From contig OZ038450.1 in NCBI GenBank assembly GCA_964036195.1, positions 3,846,701 through 3,910,700 of the forward strand: DNA of 64,000 nucleotides, given 5' to 3'. Positions 32,251 through 44,400 of the stretch are shown here, piece after piece. The DNA comes from Sphaerolaimus hirsutus. Its lineage: Eukaryota > Nematoda > Chromadorea > Monhysterida > Sphaerolaimidae. A program made the translations under genes and the position numbers. The stretch's first letter is position 1, and each line of letters starts with the position of its first letter. The notes under the pieces were generated by a model. That model did not search any database and had not been told where the DNA came from. It saw only the letters and a program-made list of their open reading frames with translations.

Positions 32251-32540
32251 GCGTTCGCATACCACTGCTCTAGTGTGGGAAATTCTAAGTAAAAATTTTT
32301 TATTGCTAAACAAAAGCACCATTTTAGGCGTTTAAAATCACATGATACTTAACAAATAAATATTCAGGTGCGTTCCGTTTAGGTCGCACCTTTAAGTATT
32401 AGCAACGTAAAAATACAACTTTTACAATGCCAAGCGGATCAGAAGAATTCAGTTTAAATGATAAGTGCTCGAATGTTGACTGTTATGCTTACGAAATGTG
32501 TGTGTGTGCGTGTGTTTTTTAAATTCGCTGCAATGGCCCC

Positions 32541-32681
32541 ACACACACTAGTTGACATCGACACCAAATGTCAACTGGTTCCCATACCAATTCAAAGCTT
32601 GCTGACGAGCCAACGAACGACGTTCAAAAGCTAGCTTGGAATTGGGATCGGAACGACTTGACATTTGGTGTGTATGGGGTC
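32541..32681. mobile_element. GTTGACA palindromic mini-element
   Basis: ACACTAGTTGACATCGACAC on the left is mirrored by GACTTGACATTTGGTGTG on the right; the centre carries AAGCTTGCTGACGAGCCAAC. A shorter relative of 11646-12136. Confidence 0.65.
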
Positions 32682-33272
32682 AATGCCTGCACTGCATGAT
32701 ATCAAATTTTCCATGTCTGTTCAAAGCGAACATGCGTGAAACCTACCGATTTTCACCACCACTCTCCATAGCGTCAGCGATCGTATGACGTCATCACCGG
32801 GGCACTTTTTGTCGCTATAACAAAAGTATTTGTCGAGTACTTGACGCTAAAAAGTGAAGTGTACTGGGGTTATTTGTTTATTGGGCGAACAGTAGGTTTT
32901 ATTTACTTTGTAAAATGGATTTTTTTGTTGGAATGTGTATTTCACCCGCGGGGATATTTACCTAGTTTTGTCAAAAATGCCAGAGCTGAGCCACCAATTT
33001 ATAGTTACCATGAATAAATACTGTCACTCGAATGTTTGGATCTGAATTGATAGCGCCCTGCGCCAGCTCCATTCGCTCGATGTTCCATTTTTTCAAAAAG
33101 CTATGCGACATGGCAGCTTGCCAATTTTCTTGACGGCGCCTTTGTGGAGCCTGATGCAATGCGCCAACGCCGCCACAGAGAAATAACGCTAAGCGCCACT
33201 GATTTTGGTTTTCACGCCAAATCTATGGCGCCGTTCCACCACTAGCACGCACCACTTGTAAATATGAAGAGT

Positions 33273-33597
33273 AAATAAACACCTTCCCGGTCACGTCCGG
33301 CAGCCATTTTTTGATTTTACTTCTTATATCCTATCCCCAGTTCTAGGGCGCCCCCGAGGCTGAAACTTGGGGGAGATATTGTCGCAACCCCCCTCTACTT
33401 CGCATGAATTTGGGGGGTCGCGGCGACCCCTCTCAGGGTGGGTCGCCGCGACCCCCCCCAATTCATGCGAAGTAGACGGGGGTTGCGCCAATATCTTCCC
33501 CAAGTTTCAGCCTCTGGGGTGCCCTAGAACTGGGGATAGGATGTAAGACGTAAAATCAAAAAATGGCTGCCGGACGTGACCGGGAAGGTGTTTATTT
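33273..33597. repeat. Near-perfect 325-bp palindrome (hairpin element)
   Basis: Two arms of about 160 bp, from AAATAAACACCTTCCCGG inward to a centre near 33435, match with roughly ten mismatches. The arms contain GTCACGTCCGGCAGCC, CCTATCCCCAGTTCTAGGG and GGGGGTCGCGGCGACCC. The central tract could form a very stable stem. No reading frame and no clear target duplication. Confidence 0.85.
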
Positions 33598-33698
33598 TAT
33601 TTGAATAAATGGTTTATTTTGTGGGCGGCCCCTTTGTCGACTGTTGGCCTGGGATCTGATGAAAATGACTGCCACATTGTTGCGCAAAATTCCATTTG

Positions 33699-34794
33699 CC
33701 GTATTTCCTCGAAATACCCCCCTCAAAATGGCCACTATGAAGTCATAAACCCCCCCCCCCCCCTCGAAATACCCCCCCCCCCCAATTTAGTGTCTAGAGG
33801 ACGTAAATGACAGACGGGGGTTTGTCATCCGGGCAATGAAGAACACACGTTAAAAACAATGACTCTGTTACGTGAGAACGATTTTTATACGTCTACACAC
33901 TCATACAAGTCTTTAGAGTTTTATAAATGAAGGGTGTGCTTCTAAAAGTACCGATCTACAAATTTTTCAAATTTGAGTTAGGACCATTTTTGGGGTCCCC
34001 ATAAAAATGCGCTTTAAAAATATATATAATATGTGGGGGGTGCGAAATTCAATTTTGAGATATGGGGGGTCGAAAAAAGCAAAAAAATCGCAAATTACAG
34101 TTTTTGAAATTTTAAAAGTACCGATCTACACGCTTTTTCAGCTTTTGTGTCTTTAAAAGTACCGATCTACACACTTTTTTCAAAACTGTTCTTTGAAATG
34201 TACCGATCTGCACATTATTTTTTGTGCTTCTAAAAGTACCGATGTCAGATCGGCGTCCGCTTGCGCAAAAACTCATTTTGTGCTTTTTTATTATGGGTAA
34301 AAGTACCGATCTACAGCTTTCTGATTTTGTGCTTTAAAAAATACCGATCTACACGCTATTACCAATTTGTTCCTTTCAAATGTACTGTACTGCAAAAATA
34401 CAATTCCCTAAATTTTATATAGCTAGTGTTACGTGTATAATCAATGATTATACCCATGCATGTGGATACCCAACAATATGGCCGAAATACCCTTACCCAA
34501 AATTCCCATACCCAATACCCATGTATGGGTATTGCATGCTCCAAACTTTCAATCGCGATTATCTCAAAATCGATTTTTTGTAGATCGGTACTTTTAGAAG
34601 CACACCCTTCAAATGGTGATTTTTGTCGCATTTTTCGACGTCTGCGTACGTTTCAAACGACAATTCAGTACTGGTATATCAAAAAATTTCTGGCGAAATA
34701 ATACCCCCCTTCGGAATACCCCCCCCCGTTTAACCCCCCTCAAAATTCTCACTCTAAAAAATAAACCCCCTGGGGGTATTTCGAGGAAATACGG
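33699..34794. mobile_element. CCGTATTTCCTCG element with nested insertion
   Basis: Left CCGTATTTCCTCG, right CGAGGAAATACGG followed by TA. It contains C-run and CGAAATACCCC segments at both arms and the 33929-34610 element in the middle. Non-coding. Confidence 0.75.
33929..34610. mobile_element. Element with AAAGTACCGATCTACA word array
   Basis: GAAGGGTGTGCTTCTAAAAG on the left is mirrored by CTTTTAGAAGCACACCCTTC on the right. The word AAAAGTACCGATCTACA occurs about seven times in the left 450 bp and once inverted at the right end. The repeats are degenerate and unevenly spaced, so not a CRISPR array. Confidence 0.75.
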
Positions 34795-35192
34795 TATATC
34801 CGGTCTACAATTGCGAAAAGTGATGTGCAAGCGCAGAATATTTCCTTGTACCCGCCCACATTTTTTAATGCAGCGACACCGCTCTCAAGCTGCGGCGCCT
34901 GTGCAAACATCTCAGCCAAAATTCAAACGTCTTACCTTTACATATATATCCCTATGTATTTTCCGCACAAACGGATTGTTTTCAGTCAAGTGTGTCTTTT
35001 CTTTCATAATATCCACCTTGTTCCCCTTTATTTTTTCTTTCTGGAACAGAAATTGCGATAATTACACATTGCAGGCTAAAATACACCGCTGAATCCGTCT
35101 AAATATTGTAGAAGTCAACCAGAAGAAAAAGTCACCTAAACTTAAAACGAGAAAGAAGGAAGGAAATAAAGCAGTAAAAAAGAAACCCCACC

Positions 35193-35421
35193 ATGATAGG
35201 AGTGACCGACGTGCCATCGGACCTCTTGCCCTGCGCCCGGGCCGACCCGACAATGGGTTTGCAGGGCCCGCCCACAATTGGCCCGGCGCCAATGGCCAGA
35301 TCCATGCCAGTGATGGAACAGATGCCGCCCAGGATGAAACACGCGCCGGTGCCCTTGATGATCGGAGTCAGCAGCGAGGGCACCGTCTGGTCGGCTAGAT
35401 ATTCCGCTGGCAGTCCATTGA
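35193..35421 (+). CDS. BORA: bora exon 1 (proposed start)
   Basis: ATG in CCCACCATGA with an in-frame TAA 18 nt upstream. Encodes MIGVTDVPSDLLPCARADPT and a Met/Pro-rich stretch, ending at the strong donor A|GTGAGT in phase 1, which fits exon 2. The opposite strand also reads open here with hydrophobic residues, but without splice sites of this quality. Assignment to bora rests on phase only. Confidence 0.55.
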
Positions 35422-38400
35422 GTGAGTTTTGGGTTTTTTTGTACTTATGTGATGGAATGGTGCCCTTTTAAACGTTGCCAAATGTGTAGGCGTTATTGTA
35501 AATACCTAGGTAGCTCAATTTTTGGAAACAAATATCTCTGGCCCTTCAAAAGCGCCGTGGTGTGGTCATTTTTGTGTTGTGCCCTTTGCACTTCTTTTTT
35601 TGGATGCCTGCCAACTTTCTAGCACTATTCCATCACTGACTATTCTACTGGTCTGGTGCAACTCTCATACCTTGTAAAATGCCATGCAAAGTGTCAAAAG
35701 TCATGTGAAATACCATGAAAAATTGCAAATCGCTTGGCTTTTTCGAGGGCATTTTACATGACTTTTGACACTTGCATTGACATTCGGCATTCTACAAAGT
35801 CTGGGAGTGTTCCTGGTATGGTTCCAAGTAATCAGAACTAGGGTTCAAACAGGATTCCGTTCCCAGATCCTGATCCCGAATCCTGAGAATTTTCGGGATT
35901 TTGTGGTCCCGATCCTGAAACCTCAATCCCGATCCCGAAATCCCAAGAAAGGCAATCCCGATCCATAGTTGTTAAAACGTATTTACGTTTACTCGACAAA
36001 TACGGATACTCGAGTACTGCATAAATACGTTTACGTTTCCTCCCGAAAAAATTACGGTACTCACTTACTCGAGTACAGAAAACGTATTTCAAACAGGTTT
36101 TTTAATAGGCTTTTTCAAGGCAGAAAGGAACCAAAGGGAGAGAAAACCTTAAAATATGGTCAAAAAAATATCCAAAATAGCATAAAAATAGGCAAAAACA
36201 CATTAACTAGTGAATTTGATGGTGAAAAAGTTCAAAAAGTAGTGATTCTGAGCAAAATTGAAGCAAAATTTCTCAAAAATACGCACTTTTATGTTTTCCG
36301 GGGACAAAAGTAATTTACTCACGTTTTCTCATGAGTAAAAGTAAAAAATACTTTACGTTTTCTGTACGCACGTGTGAGTAAAAAATAAATACTTTACGTT
36401 TACGTTTACTTTTGAAAAAGTTCGGTACTTTCAACAACTGTCCCGATCCCGATCCCGAAAGTTTTCAAAACCCAATCCCGACCCGATCCAGTGACTCCAA
36501 TCCCGAACCCGTAAAAGTTAGTGGAAATAATAAAAAAGTAAAAAAATGAAACTTTTGCACTAAAAAATGTGAACCCCATCAGCTATTTTATGCNNNNNNN
36601 NNNNNNNNNNNNNNNNNNNNNNNNNNNNNNNNNNNNNNNNNNNNNNNNNNNNNNNNNNNNNNNNNNNNNNNNNNNNNNNNNNNNNNNNNNNNNNNNNNNN
36701 NNNNNNNNNNNNNNNNNNNNNNNNNNNNNNNNNNNNNNNNNNNNNNNNNNNNNNNNNNNNNNNNNNNNNNNNNNNNNNNNNNNNNNNNNNNNNATAGCAC
36801 AGCTCACGCAGCTGTGATAAACTTGAGTGAATTTTTTTCCTTTTTATCTCAGATAGTTGAAGGGTGTGAAACTTTTTTTACATGGATGTATAGGTCTAAC
36901 ACTGTAATCTGCCTTGAATACTATTGAATAAGTAAAAGTCTGGGTTCCATGTGAGACATTTCTCACAATGCAGATGTAATGATATATTGCTTTTGTGCAT
37001 TTAACAGTCAATACATGTAACTCTTGTGATGTAATACAAATAGTTTCTTTATTCAGGTGGGATATGTAACCACAGCAAAGTGTGTTATCAGTGAAGTGTA
37101 TGCCATTTTCTAAGCAATGATACATTACTTTTGTGCATCCAATATATATTAATGTCCATTTGAGAGACGCACTTCATTTCCATTTGAGAGACACACTTCA
37201 TCTCTATTTGCTGTGGAGGCAGCGTCCACTTTTTGTTTGGCGTTAGCCATTTTTTTATTGATATCCACTTATTGTTTGTATTCTATATTTTCATGTAGGT
37301 AAAATATCAGGTAAAAAATATGGTTTTTTGACATTCCTTGTAAAATGTTGTTAAATGTAGTATGCGATAGTGAGATTGTGAATAAAATTTGGACCAGTCC
37401 TGTGTCGGAAATGTGTGAGTTTCAGCTGTAGATCATTAGTTTACAGTTGAAGTTTACAGTTTCCCCCTGAAAAGCAAGGCGACACAGGCGGCATTTTCGT
37501 AAAGGGAATGAAAAAACCTAAAAGCGAATGTAACTATACAAAAACTTATCTGAGCTGATGTCAGTTGTTCTAATTTGAGCTCTAGAAAGCAACAACACAT
37601 CAGTTAAAGTTTTCAATTGAACGCTGTTCTTATCTCTAACGATTGAAGTATATTTAAAATGAACATTCCTCAATTTCTATAGGATGACAATGTTCGCACA
37701 AAAACAACCTCTCCGTATAAAAACGAGCCACTGGAAAAAAAATCTACGGTCAAAGCGAATGAGAACCGAAAATTCCGACGTGTGACAAATTTTCCACATA
37801 ATCCGACTACATAAACCCAAAAACACATCGAAACAATGAACCAAGGCCAGGAACCCCCGCCTGGCCAAATTTATCCCCAATAGAAGCCCCCAAAAATGTT
37901 CACCAGCACCGTTTTTTAAGGCGCCGCCGCCAATGTTCATTTAGGGGCCCAGCCCCTTACTAGCTGCTCGATTTGCGTCAGCTACTGCGGTGATTGAAGA
38001 GAGAAATCATGGATTGTTGCAGTCTACTGCGTATGACGACAGTGTACTCGTGTTTTCTGGTAATGCCCTGGCGAATAGCATTGACCAGTCTGTGAGTTTT
38101 CGGGGGGGGGGGGGGGGTTCTTGTTTTGGTAATGTTTTATACCTGAGGGGCGTTCACACTAGGGTTGGGACGATATGACTTTTCGATATCGATATTCGAT
38201 ATTCGATATTTTTTTCTGAAACTCGATATTCGATATCGATACGATATGGACCCTCGATATCGATATTCGATATTCGATATTAAAAATGCTCGATATTCGA
38301 TATCGATATTTCGATATTTTCGATATTTCGATATTTTGCTTTTGGTATAGCAGGGCATATCTCATTTGGCATATTGCATTTCCATTTGATCACAAACCCA

Positions 38401-41400
38401 ACAGATCATCTCTACTGAAAAGTAGATTATACAAATTTAAATGGCACACAATGATCAAAATGAGAAAATGATTTTAAAATGTGACAGATGTGGTAAGGAA
38501 AAGGTGCCAGCATCATTATAGGTGCCATGCCATGGTGCCATTGATGTTTCCATGGTGTAAGTAGTTATTAAACATACATATACTCTTATGTGAACATCTG
38601 AGAGAGCATTTGCACAAGATTTGATGCTGCCGCAAGTGCTGAAACAAAAATACCTTTCATGTGAGAACAAAGTGCGCGCTTGCGCGCAAAATTTGGTCAA
38701 ATTGCTCATGAAATCACCCTCGTATAGTGCCATTCCTGGCTTATTTGAAGTCAGGCCCAGGGAGTATAGAATATCGAAAATATCGAAAAAATGGTCGATA
38801 TTCGATATCGATATTCGATATTTTTCCAAAATTTTCGATATCGATATTCGATATTCGATATGAAAAAATAGTCGATATCCGATATTCGATATTCGATACG
38901 ATATATCGTCCCAACCCTAGTTCACACGGCTTTTCTGCGATGGAACCGATTTTTTGTCGTCAAACTAAATTTGTGACGACAAAACAATTTTCATGTGTGA
39001 CGACAACGCAGTCGCACTGAACTCGACGACAAAAATCTTGTCCAGTCACAGTTTGTGTGACGACATTCTGTCGCATGCACTTATCGTCACACTGTCGTTG
39101 AAGCAAAAAATGTGGCGACAATTTTTTTCTCCAATTTATTGAACAGACGACTGAAATTCATTTATTCAATTGTCATATATCCATAACTCTTGACCGAAAG
39201 ACAGCGATAATGTAAATTGGCATGTCTGTACGCTTAACCAGGGCCAGGGACGTATCCAGGATTTTTGAGCGGGGGGGGCTGCTTGTTTACGGCGGCCGCC
39301 GAGGGGGGGGGGGCTCAGCCCCCCCCCCCCTAAAATTTTCGCTAAATAGTGGCGGAATGGCGCTATGGCGCTGGCGCCATTAATAGGCGCCACGCCATGG
39401 CGCTATTGGCGTTGGCGTCAGCGCCATGGAACGCTGTATATGTATGTAAATATACATACAAAACAGCAAAAAGCACAACATTGAGTGTATTTACAACGAT
39501 TTGCGGCCACATGGAGCAAATCCGATGATAATACCTTTATGTATGGTGAAGAATGCGCGCTTGCGCGCAAAAATTTTTACGCTGACGTTGAAAAAGTCGC
39601 ATTTTCCGGTCACTTTCTGGTCTCGCCCCGGGAGGGGGGGGGCTGCAGCCCGGATTTCATTTCATTATCATCGGATTTGCTCCATGTGGCCACAAATCGT
39701 TATAAATACACTCAATGTTGTGTTTTTTTGCTGTTCTGTATAGGGTTGGAAAAAAAACGTTTTTTTTTAACTCGATGTTTTTTTTTAAAAAAAAACGTTT
39801 TTTTTTTTAAAAAAACGTTTTTTTTTAAAAGCTCCCAGATATGACCTAGTGTCAACATATATAGGTATATCAGACACTGGCAATACTCTGTGATGTTAAA
39901 TATGACCATATAATGGCTGTGGAGCCATGGGATAGCATTATAAGTGGTGATTTGTGTCAAAAATATCCATTTTTCGTCGACATATCGTTCGTATATCGCC
40001 TTATAGTCGAATGTTCGTGACTTCAGGTAAAGTTTGGCATGGAATGGTGATCAAACAAGGTTATAAAAGGAGGTTGTTACTTTGGGAGTGAAGTTACACA
40101 CTGTGGAGGTACATGGAAGCACATTACCTCAATATTATATATTACAGCAACATATGTCGGCTTATTCACCCATGGTAGCACATAGAAATGGATGTTTTGA
40201 TACTAAAAATGCAACAAAACCAATGAAAACAACCACCAATGTCAATTTGTGTGTGAAATTGCGCGCTTGCGCGCAAAAATTTTGCAAAATACCTAGTGCT
40301 TAGTACTAAAAATTTCGGCCGATGTTTTTTTTAAAAAAAAAACATTTCGGACGTCATGTTTTTTTTTAAAAAAAACGTTTTTTTTTTAAAAAAAACGTTT
40401 AAAAAAAAACATCGGCCAACCCTAGTTCTGTATGTATATTTACATACATATACAGCATTCCATGGCGCTGACGCTAACGCCAATGGCGCCATGGCATGGC
40501 GCCTACTAATGGCGCCAGCGCCATGGTGCCATTCCGCCACTTTGTGGCTAAAATTTTAGGGGGGGGCTGAGCCCCCCCCCCCCCTCGCCGGCCTCCGTAA
40601 ACAAGCAGCCCCCCCGCTCAAAAGTCCTGGATACGTCCCTGCGCTTAACTAATAATTATACTTTATTTAGGAATTGTGGAACCTTTTTCACTCATTTTTT
40701 TGTATAATTGCTATAATTTCTATTTCTCAAAAATCGCTCTAGAGAGCTAGATAGCTGGCCAATTTGGGGATCGGAGTTTCAGGGGATAGTAGCCAAAATT
40801 TGCCTCCGGGATAGATAGATATGGGTAGAGATATAGCTGGGCGGTTTGGGGGAGGACCCCCCATTGGAGACCCCTGTATAGCCACTATCCAGTGTTCGCA
40901 GCCGCATAAAGCTACAGCATTATTCCTTGCTGTTTTTCTCAATGTTTTTTTTCTCGCAGGATTCTCGTGGCGCGCTCAAGTCCTCTTCTGTCCACGCAAA
41001 TGGCGCAGCTGATTCGGTCCGTGTTTTTACCGTTTTTTTCATGCATTTCCCAAAAGGTTTCTGTTTTTGGTTTGACCTTTGGCCGGTTTCTGGGACTTCT
41101 TATCTGGTCATTGTATTTTGTAGCATGAAGCTAACACAATTACATGATGTTAACGATCACAATTCACAAACATATCTAAATGTACAACACAAGTCATAAA
41201 CCAAAGTCTGCCGTGTCTAACTAAATAGATCCTTTTTTCAAAATCAGTCAGTTTTTCAAAGTATTTCAGTCGTTTTGGTGGGTATGTATTTGGCACAAAA
41301 TTGTTTATGGAGAATGCCATCATCTGTGAATGATTTTTAAAATGAAATATGGGGCTTCAAACTGACGGGGAGTATAATTGAGTTTTTGACTTTGAAATGT

Positions 41401-44400
41401 TGAGTTTATTACCCGAATTTTCATACTTTTATCATTTGGCAGCTCGCCAGTGACATGTCATCCAGCGCGGCTGCACCGCGCAACGAAAGTGAATCCGGTT
41501 ACTGCACCGGACCGAATGTTGTTAGCACCGACTGCGTTTTCCAGGCGCCGTGTTCTTCTAATTCTGGTCGGTTGATACTTTTTCATTGCATAAAAGTATC
41601 GGTTTAAAACAATGTAATTAAAAACGTGTTGGCTGCTTTAACCCGGTGTTTCTGTCATGACAAAAATTTCTGTTTTGTTACTTTTTTTGGTGGGGGGGGG
41701 GTAAAAAGAAATACTTGTTGTGTGTGTGAACTGTGATGCCTCCACCGATCGTATTTTTATCATCCTCACTTTCTAGCACAAACACTTTAATTTCATCTCA
41801 CGTAACACGCTCACTAGAACTTGTTTTCTGGGAATTTGTCCTAAGCGGTCGCGCAGCGCAATTTTCTATTTTCATGACAAAAAGATGGTTGTAAACCCGA
41901 TCGAATTGTTGTCACAAAGGAACGTAAACGCCGCATTAGATATGACGAATTTCATTCTTTCATATGCGAAATAACCGGGTGTGTCATTGAAATGTACAGT
42001 ATGAAATGAACTGAATGAAAAATACTGAAATGTCGATGATGTTATTCACGCGAGAACAAATTTACAAAACATTAATTGGTGATCTCGCAGGCAGCGATGA
42101 AGTAATCAAAAGCTCCAAGACCACACCGCTGGGCGGTATTCAGGAACAGCGTGGGAATAGCGCCGCCGATGGTCGAGTCATGTTTCCGGTATTTTGAAAT
42201 GCTGTAGAATGTTTTAGATTGTAAAAATTTTAATAGTAAAATTAAATAGTAAAATTTTGCGTTCAAGCGCGCAGTTTCACATGGAGAATAACTGGCTCGC
42301 TCGTTTTCATGGCTTTTGATACAACTGTGGCGGTGCAGTATCGCTTTCTCTATGCATGTTTCGATGCTTGCGTTGTTTTAAATAAAAATGGTTTAAAAAA
42401 GCTGGCATCCCTGATCCCTATGTACGTCTACTTTGGAATTGGGGCGCCATGAAGGCGGCAGTAAGAATTATGGAATCAGTCAATAACCCAACCCACTTAC
42501 ACTCATCCATATGCGATCACCCCCACTCCCAGCCAGAGAGCCAAGCTCCGTGCGACAGCGGCAAACACCGCACGCCTATTTCCACCGGCGGCAGCAGTTG
42601 CAGCGGGTCGCGCCACGTGCCCCTGCAGCACTGGCAGCGCACGCCGCTCTCTTCGCAGTCTGCTGGCAGCGGGCCAAGTGCGCGCGTGGTCAACCCGTTT
42701 GAATCCAAGCTGATCGAGAGCCTTCATGGTACCATTTTCAGTCCATCCGTGTTTCACACGGTGATCAGTCCCGGCGCTGATGCGGTGCGTTTGGGTTGTT
42801 TTGAATATTTCTTGCTCTAAAATCGGCGATTCAAAGAGGAATGAAACATGAAACTTTTCTGAAATATAGATATCTGGCGTTATTTTTTATTGTAAAAACG
42901 CCACGCCACACAGCATGTGTTGAAAAAAGTTTGCTCTCCATTTCCCAGAAATTTGTATTTTTTATCTTTCAGCCAAGCAGCGGTGCCGCCGGTACGGCGG
43001 GGGCGGAGTCTGGCGATTTCCGATGGTCGATTGAGCACGTGGCCGAGTTGCAGCCAGCGGATATCGATGAAAGTCGCCTTGGACATCAAATTGAACACGG
43101 GTGGGTCGCTTGCAGTTTCCATACTGTTGAAATGCCTTTCGACTTATTCCTAGGGTTCAAACGGGATTGACTTTTCGGGATCGGGATTGCCTTTCTGAGA
43201 TATCGGGATTGGCTTTTTGAGATTTCGGGATCGGGATCGTGATTGGCTTTTTGAGATTTCGGAATCGGGATCGGGATTGGCTTTTTGAGATTTCGGGTCG
43301 GGATCGGGACTGCAAAATCCCGAAATTTCTCGGGATTCGGGATCGGGATCCCGTTTGAACCTTACTTATTCCTATGAGTTTGAACTTTGCTGTTAAACAA
43401 TAAAAGTAGACAAGAAGTCAGCATTTTTCTCAGACACGACCCTCACCTGGAAAACCTGGCACATCGCCAACTGGAGCATTTTTGGACGTGGGTTGACAGC
43501 CACGGCAAAGTGGCTCCCTCTCCGGCTGAAAGTGTCCGCCGAAATAGGCTGATTGAAAGGATGTTCCGTGAGTTCAAGATGTAAAAACAACTTTTTATTG
43601 TTTTCATAGTGCAACGGTGCGGTAGATGGTTGGTTTTTTGGAAAAACTATTAAAATCAATGTTTGAATCTAATTGTGAAAAACTCACCAGTTCAAACGCA
43701 TTTGAGTTCACCATGATCATTAAATATCGAACTCTGTCAACGGCAGCAAAATCAAGTGCATTCAAAGCTGATGTATCAGTTTCCGAAATTTAGGCCGTAA
43801 ACTAGGCTGCATGAAGGCATTGCGCTCGCGTTCAATTCTCCCCGTGGTGCCATGACTTGCAAAATGACCAGACCCGTGATAGCGGTCCAAATCGTAACCC
43901 TTTGCAACTAGGGTTCAAACGGGACTTGTTTTTCGGACCGGGACTGGGACCGAAAATTTTCTAATGTCGGGACCGGGACCGGGATTGGCTTTTTCCAATT
44001 GTCGGGACCGGGGCCGGGATTGTCTTTTTCCAATTGTCGGGACCGGGACCAGGACTGGGGTGTCGGGACCGGGACCGCCCCATGTACCGAACCATGTACC
44101 GGGACCGCGGTCCCGTTTGAACCTCATTTCCAACCCCCCCCCCCCCAACTACAGCGGGCCTCAGTCCGAGCAGCTCGCCAGTGTCTTCCAGCTGCGCCAA
44201 CGGCAGCGCCACTGGTCGGCCAGTTGGCGCCAGACCGGCTCCTGGTGCCGCCCGCGACGCCTATGCTCAGACTCAGCTCACTTTCCCACCGCATGTTGAC
44301 TTGTTTCAGCTGTTGGGTGAGTTTTTGGGGGTTTTGGTAACTTTGAGTGGTCGATGGGGGGTTGAAAGTGGCGGTAAAACAGTGAGAAAAATATATACTA

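Larger units (their letters stand above)
30889..35192. other. Intergenic region between eIF5B and bora
   Basis: 4.3 kb without a gene I can support. It holds the 31767-32250 element, a GTTGACA palindromic element (32541-32681), the long hairpin 33273-33597, and the CCGTATTTCC element 33699-34794 with a nested element. 34795-35192 is unique AT-rich sequence and should contain the bora promoter and leader. Confidence 0.6.

Noticed and set aside
35132-35383. Hydrophobic open frame on the - strand opposite bora exon 1, resembling a small membrane protein
   Set aside because: It is the complement of a GC-rich exon, lacks an upstream continuation, and the + strand has the better donor, an in-frame upstream stop before the ATG, and phase continuity with four further exons.
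42072-42266. Open frame on the - strand opposite bora exon 5
   Set aside because: It has no usable in-frame donor or acceptor nearby; the + strand exon has both and fits the phases of its neighbours.
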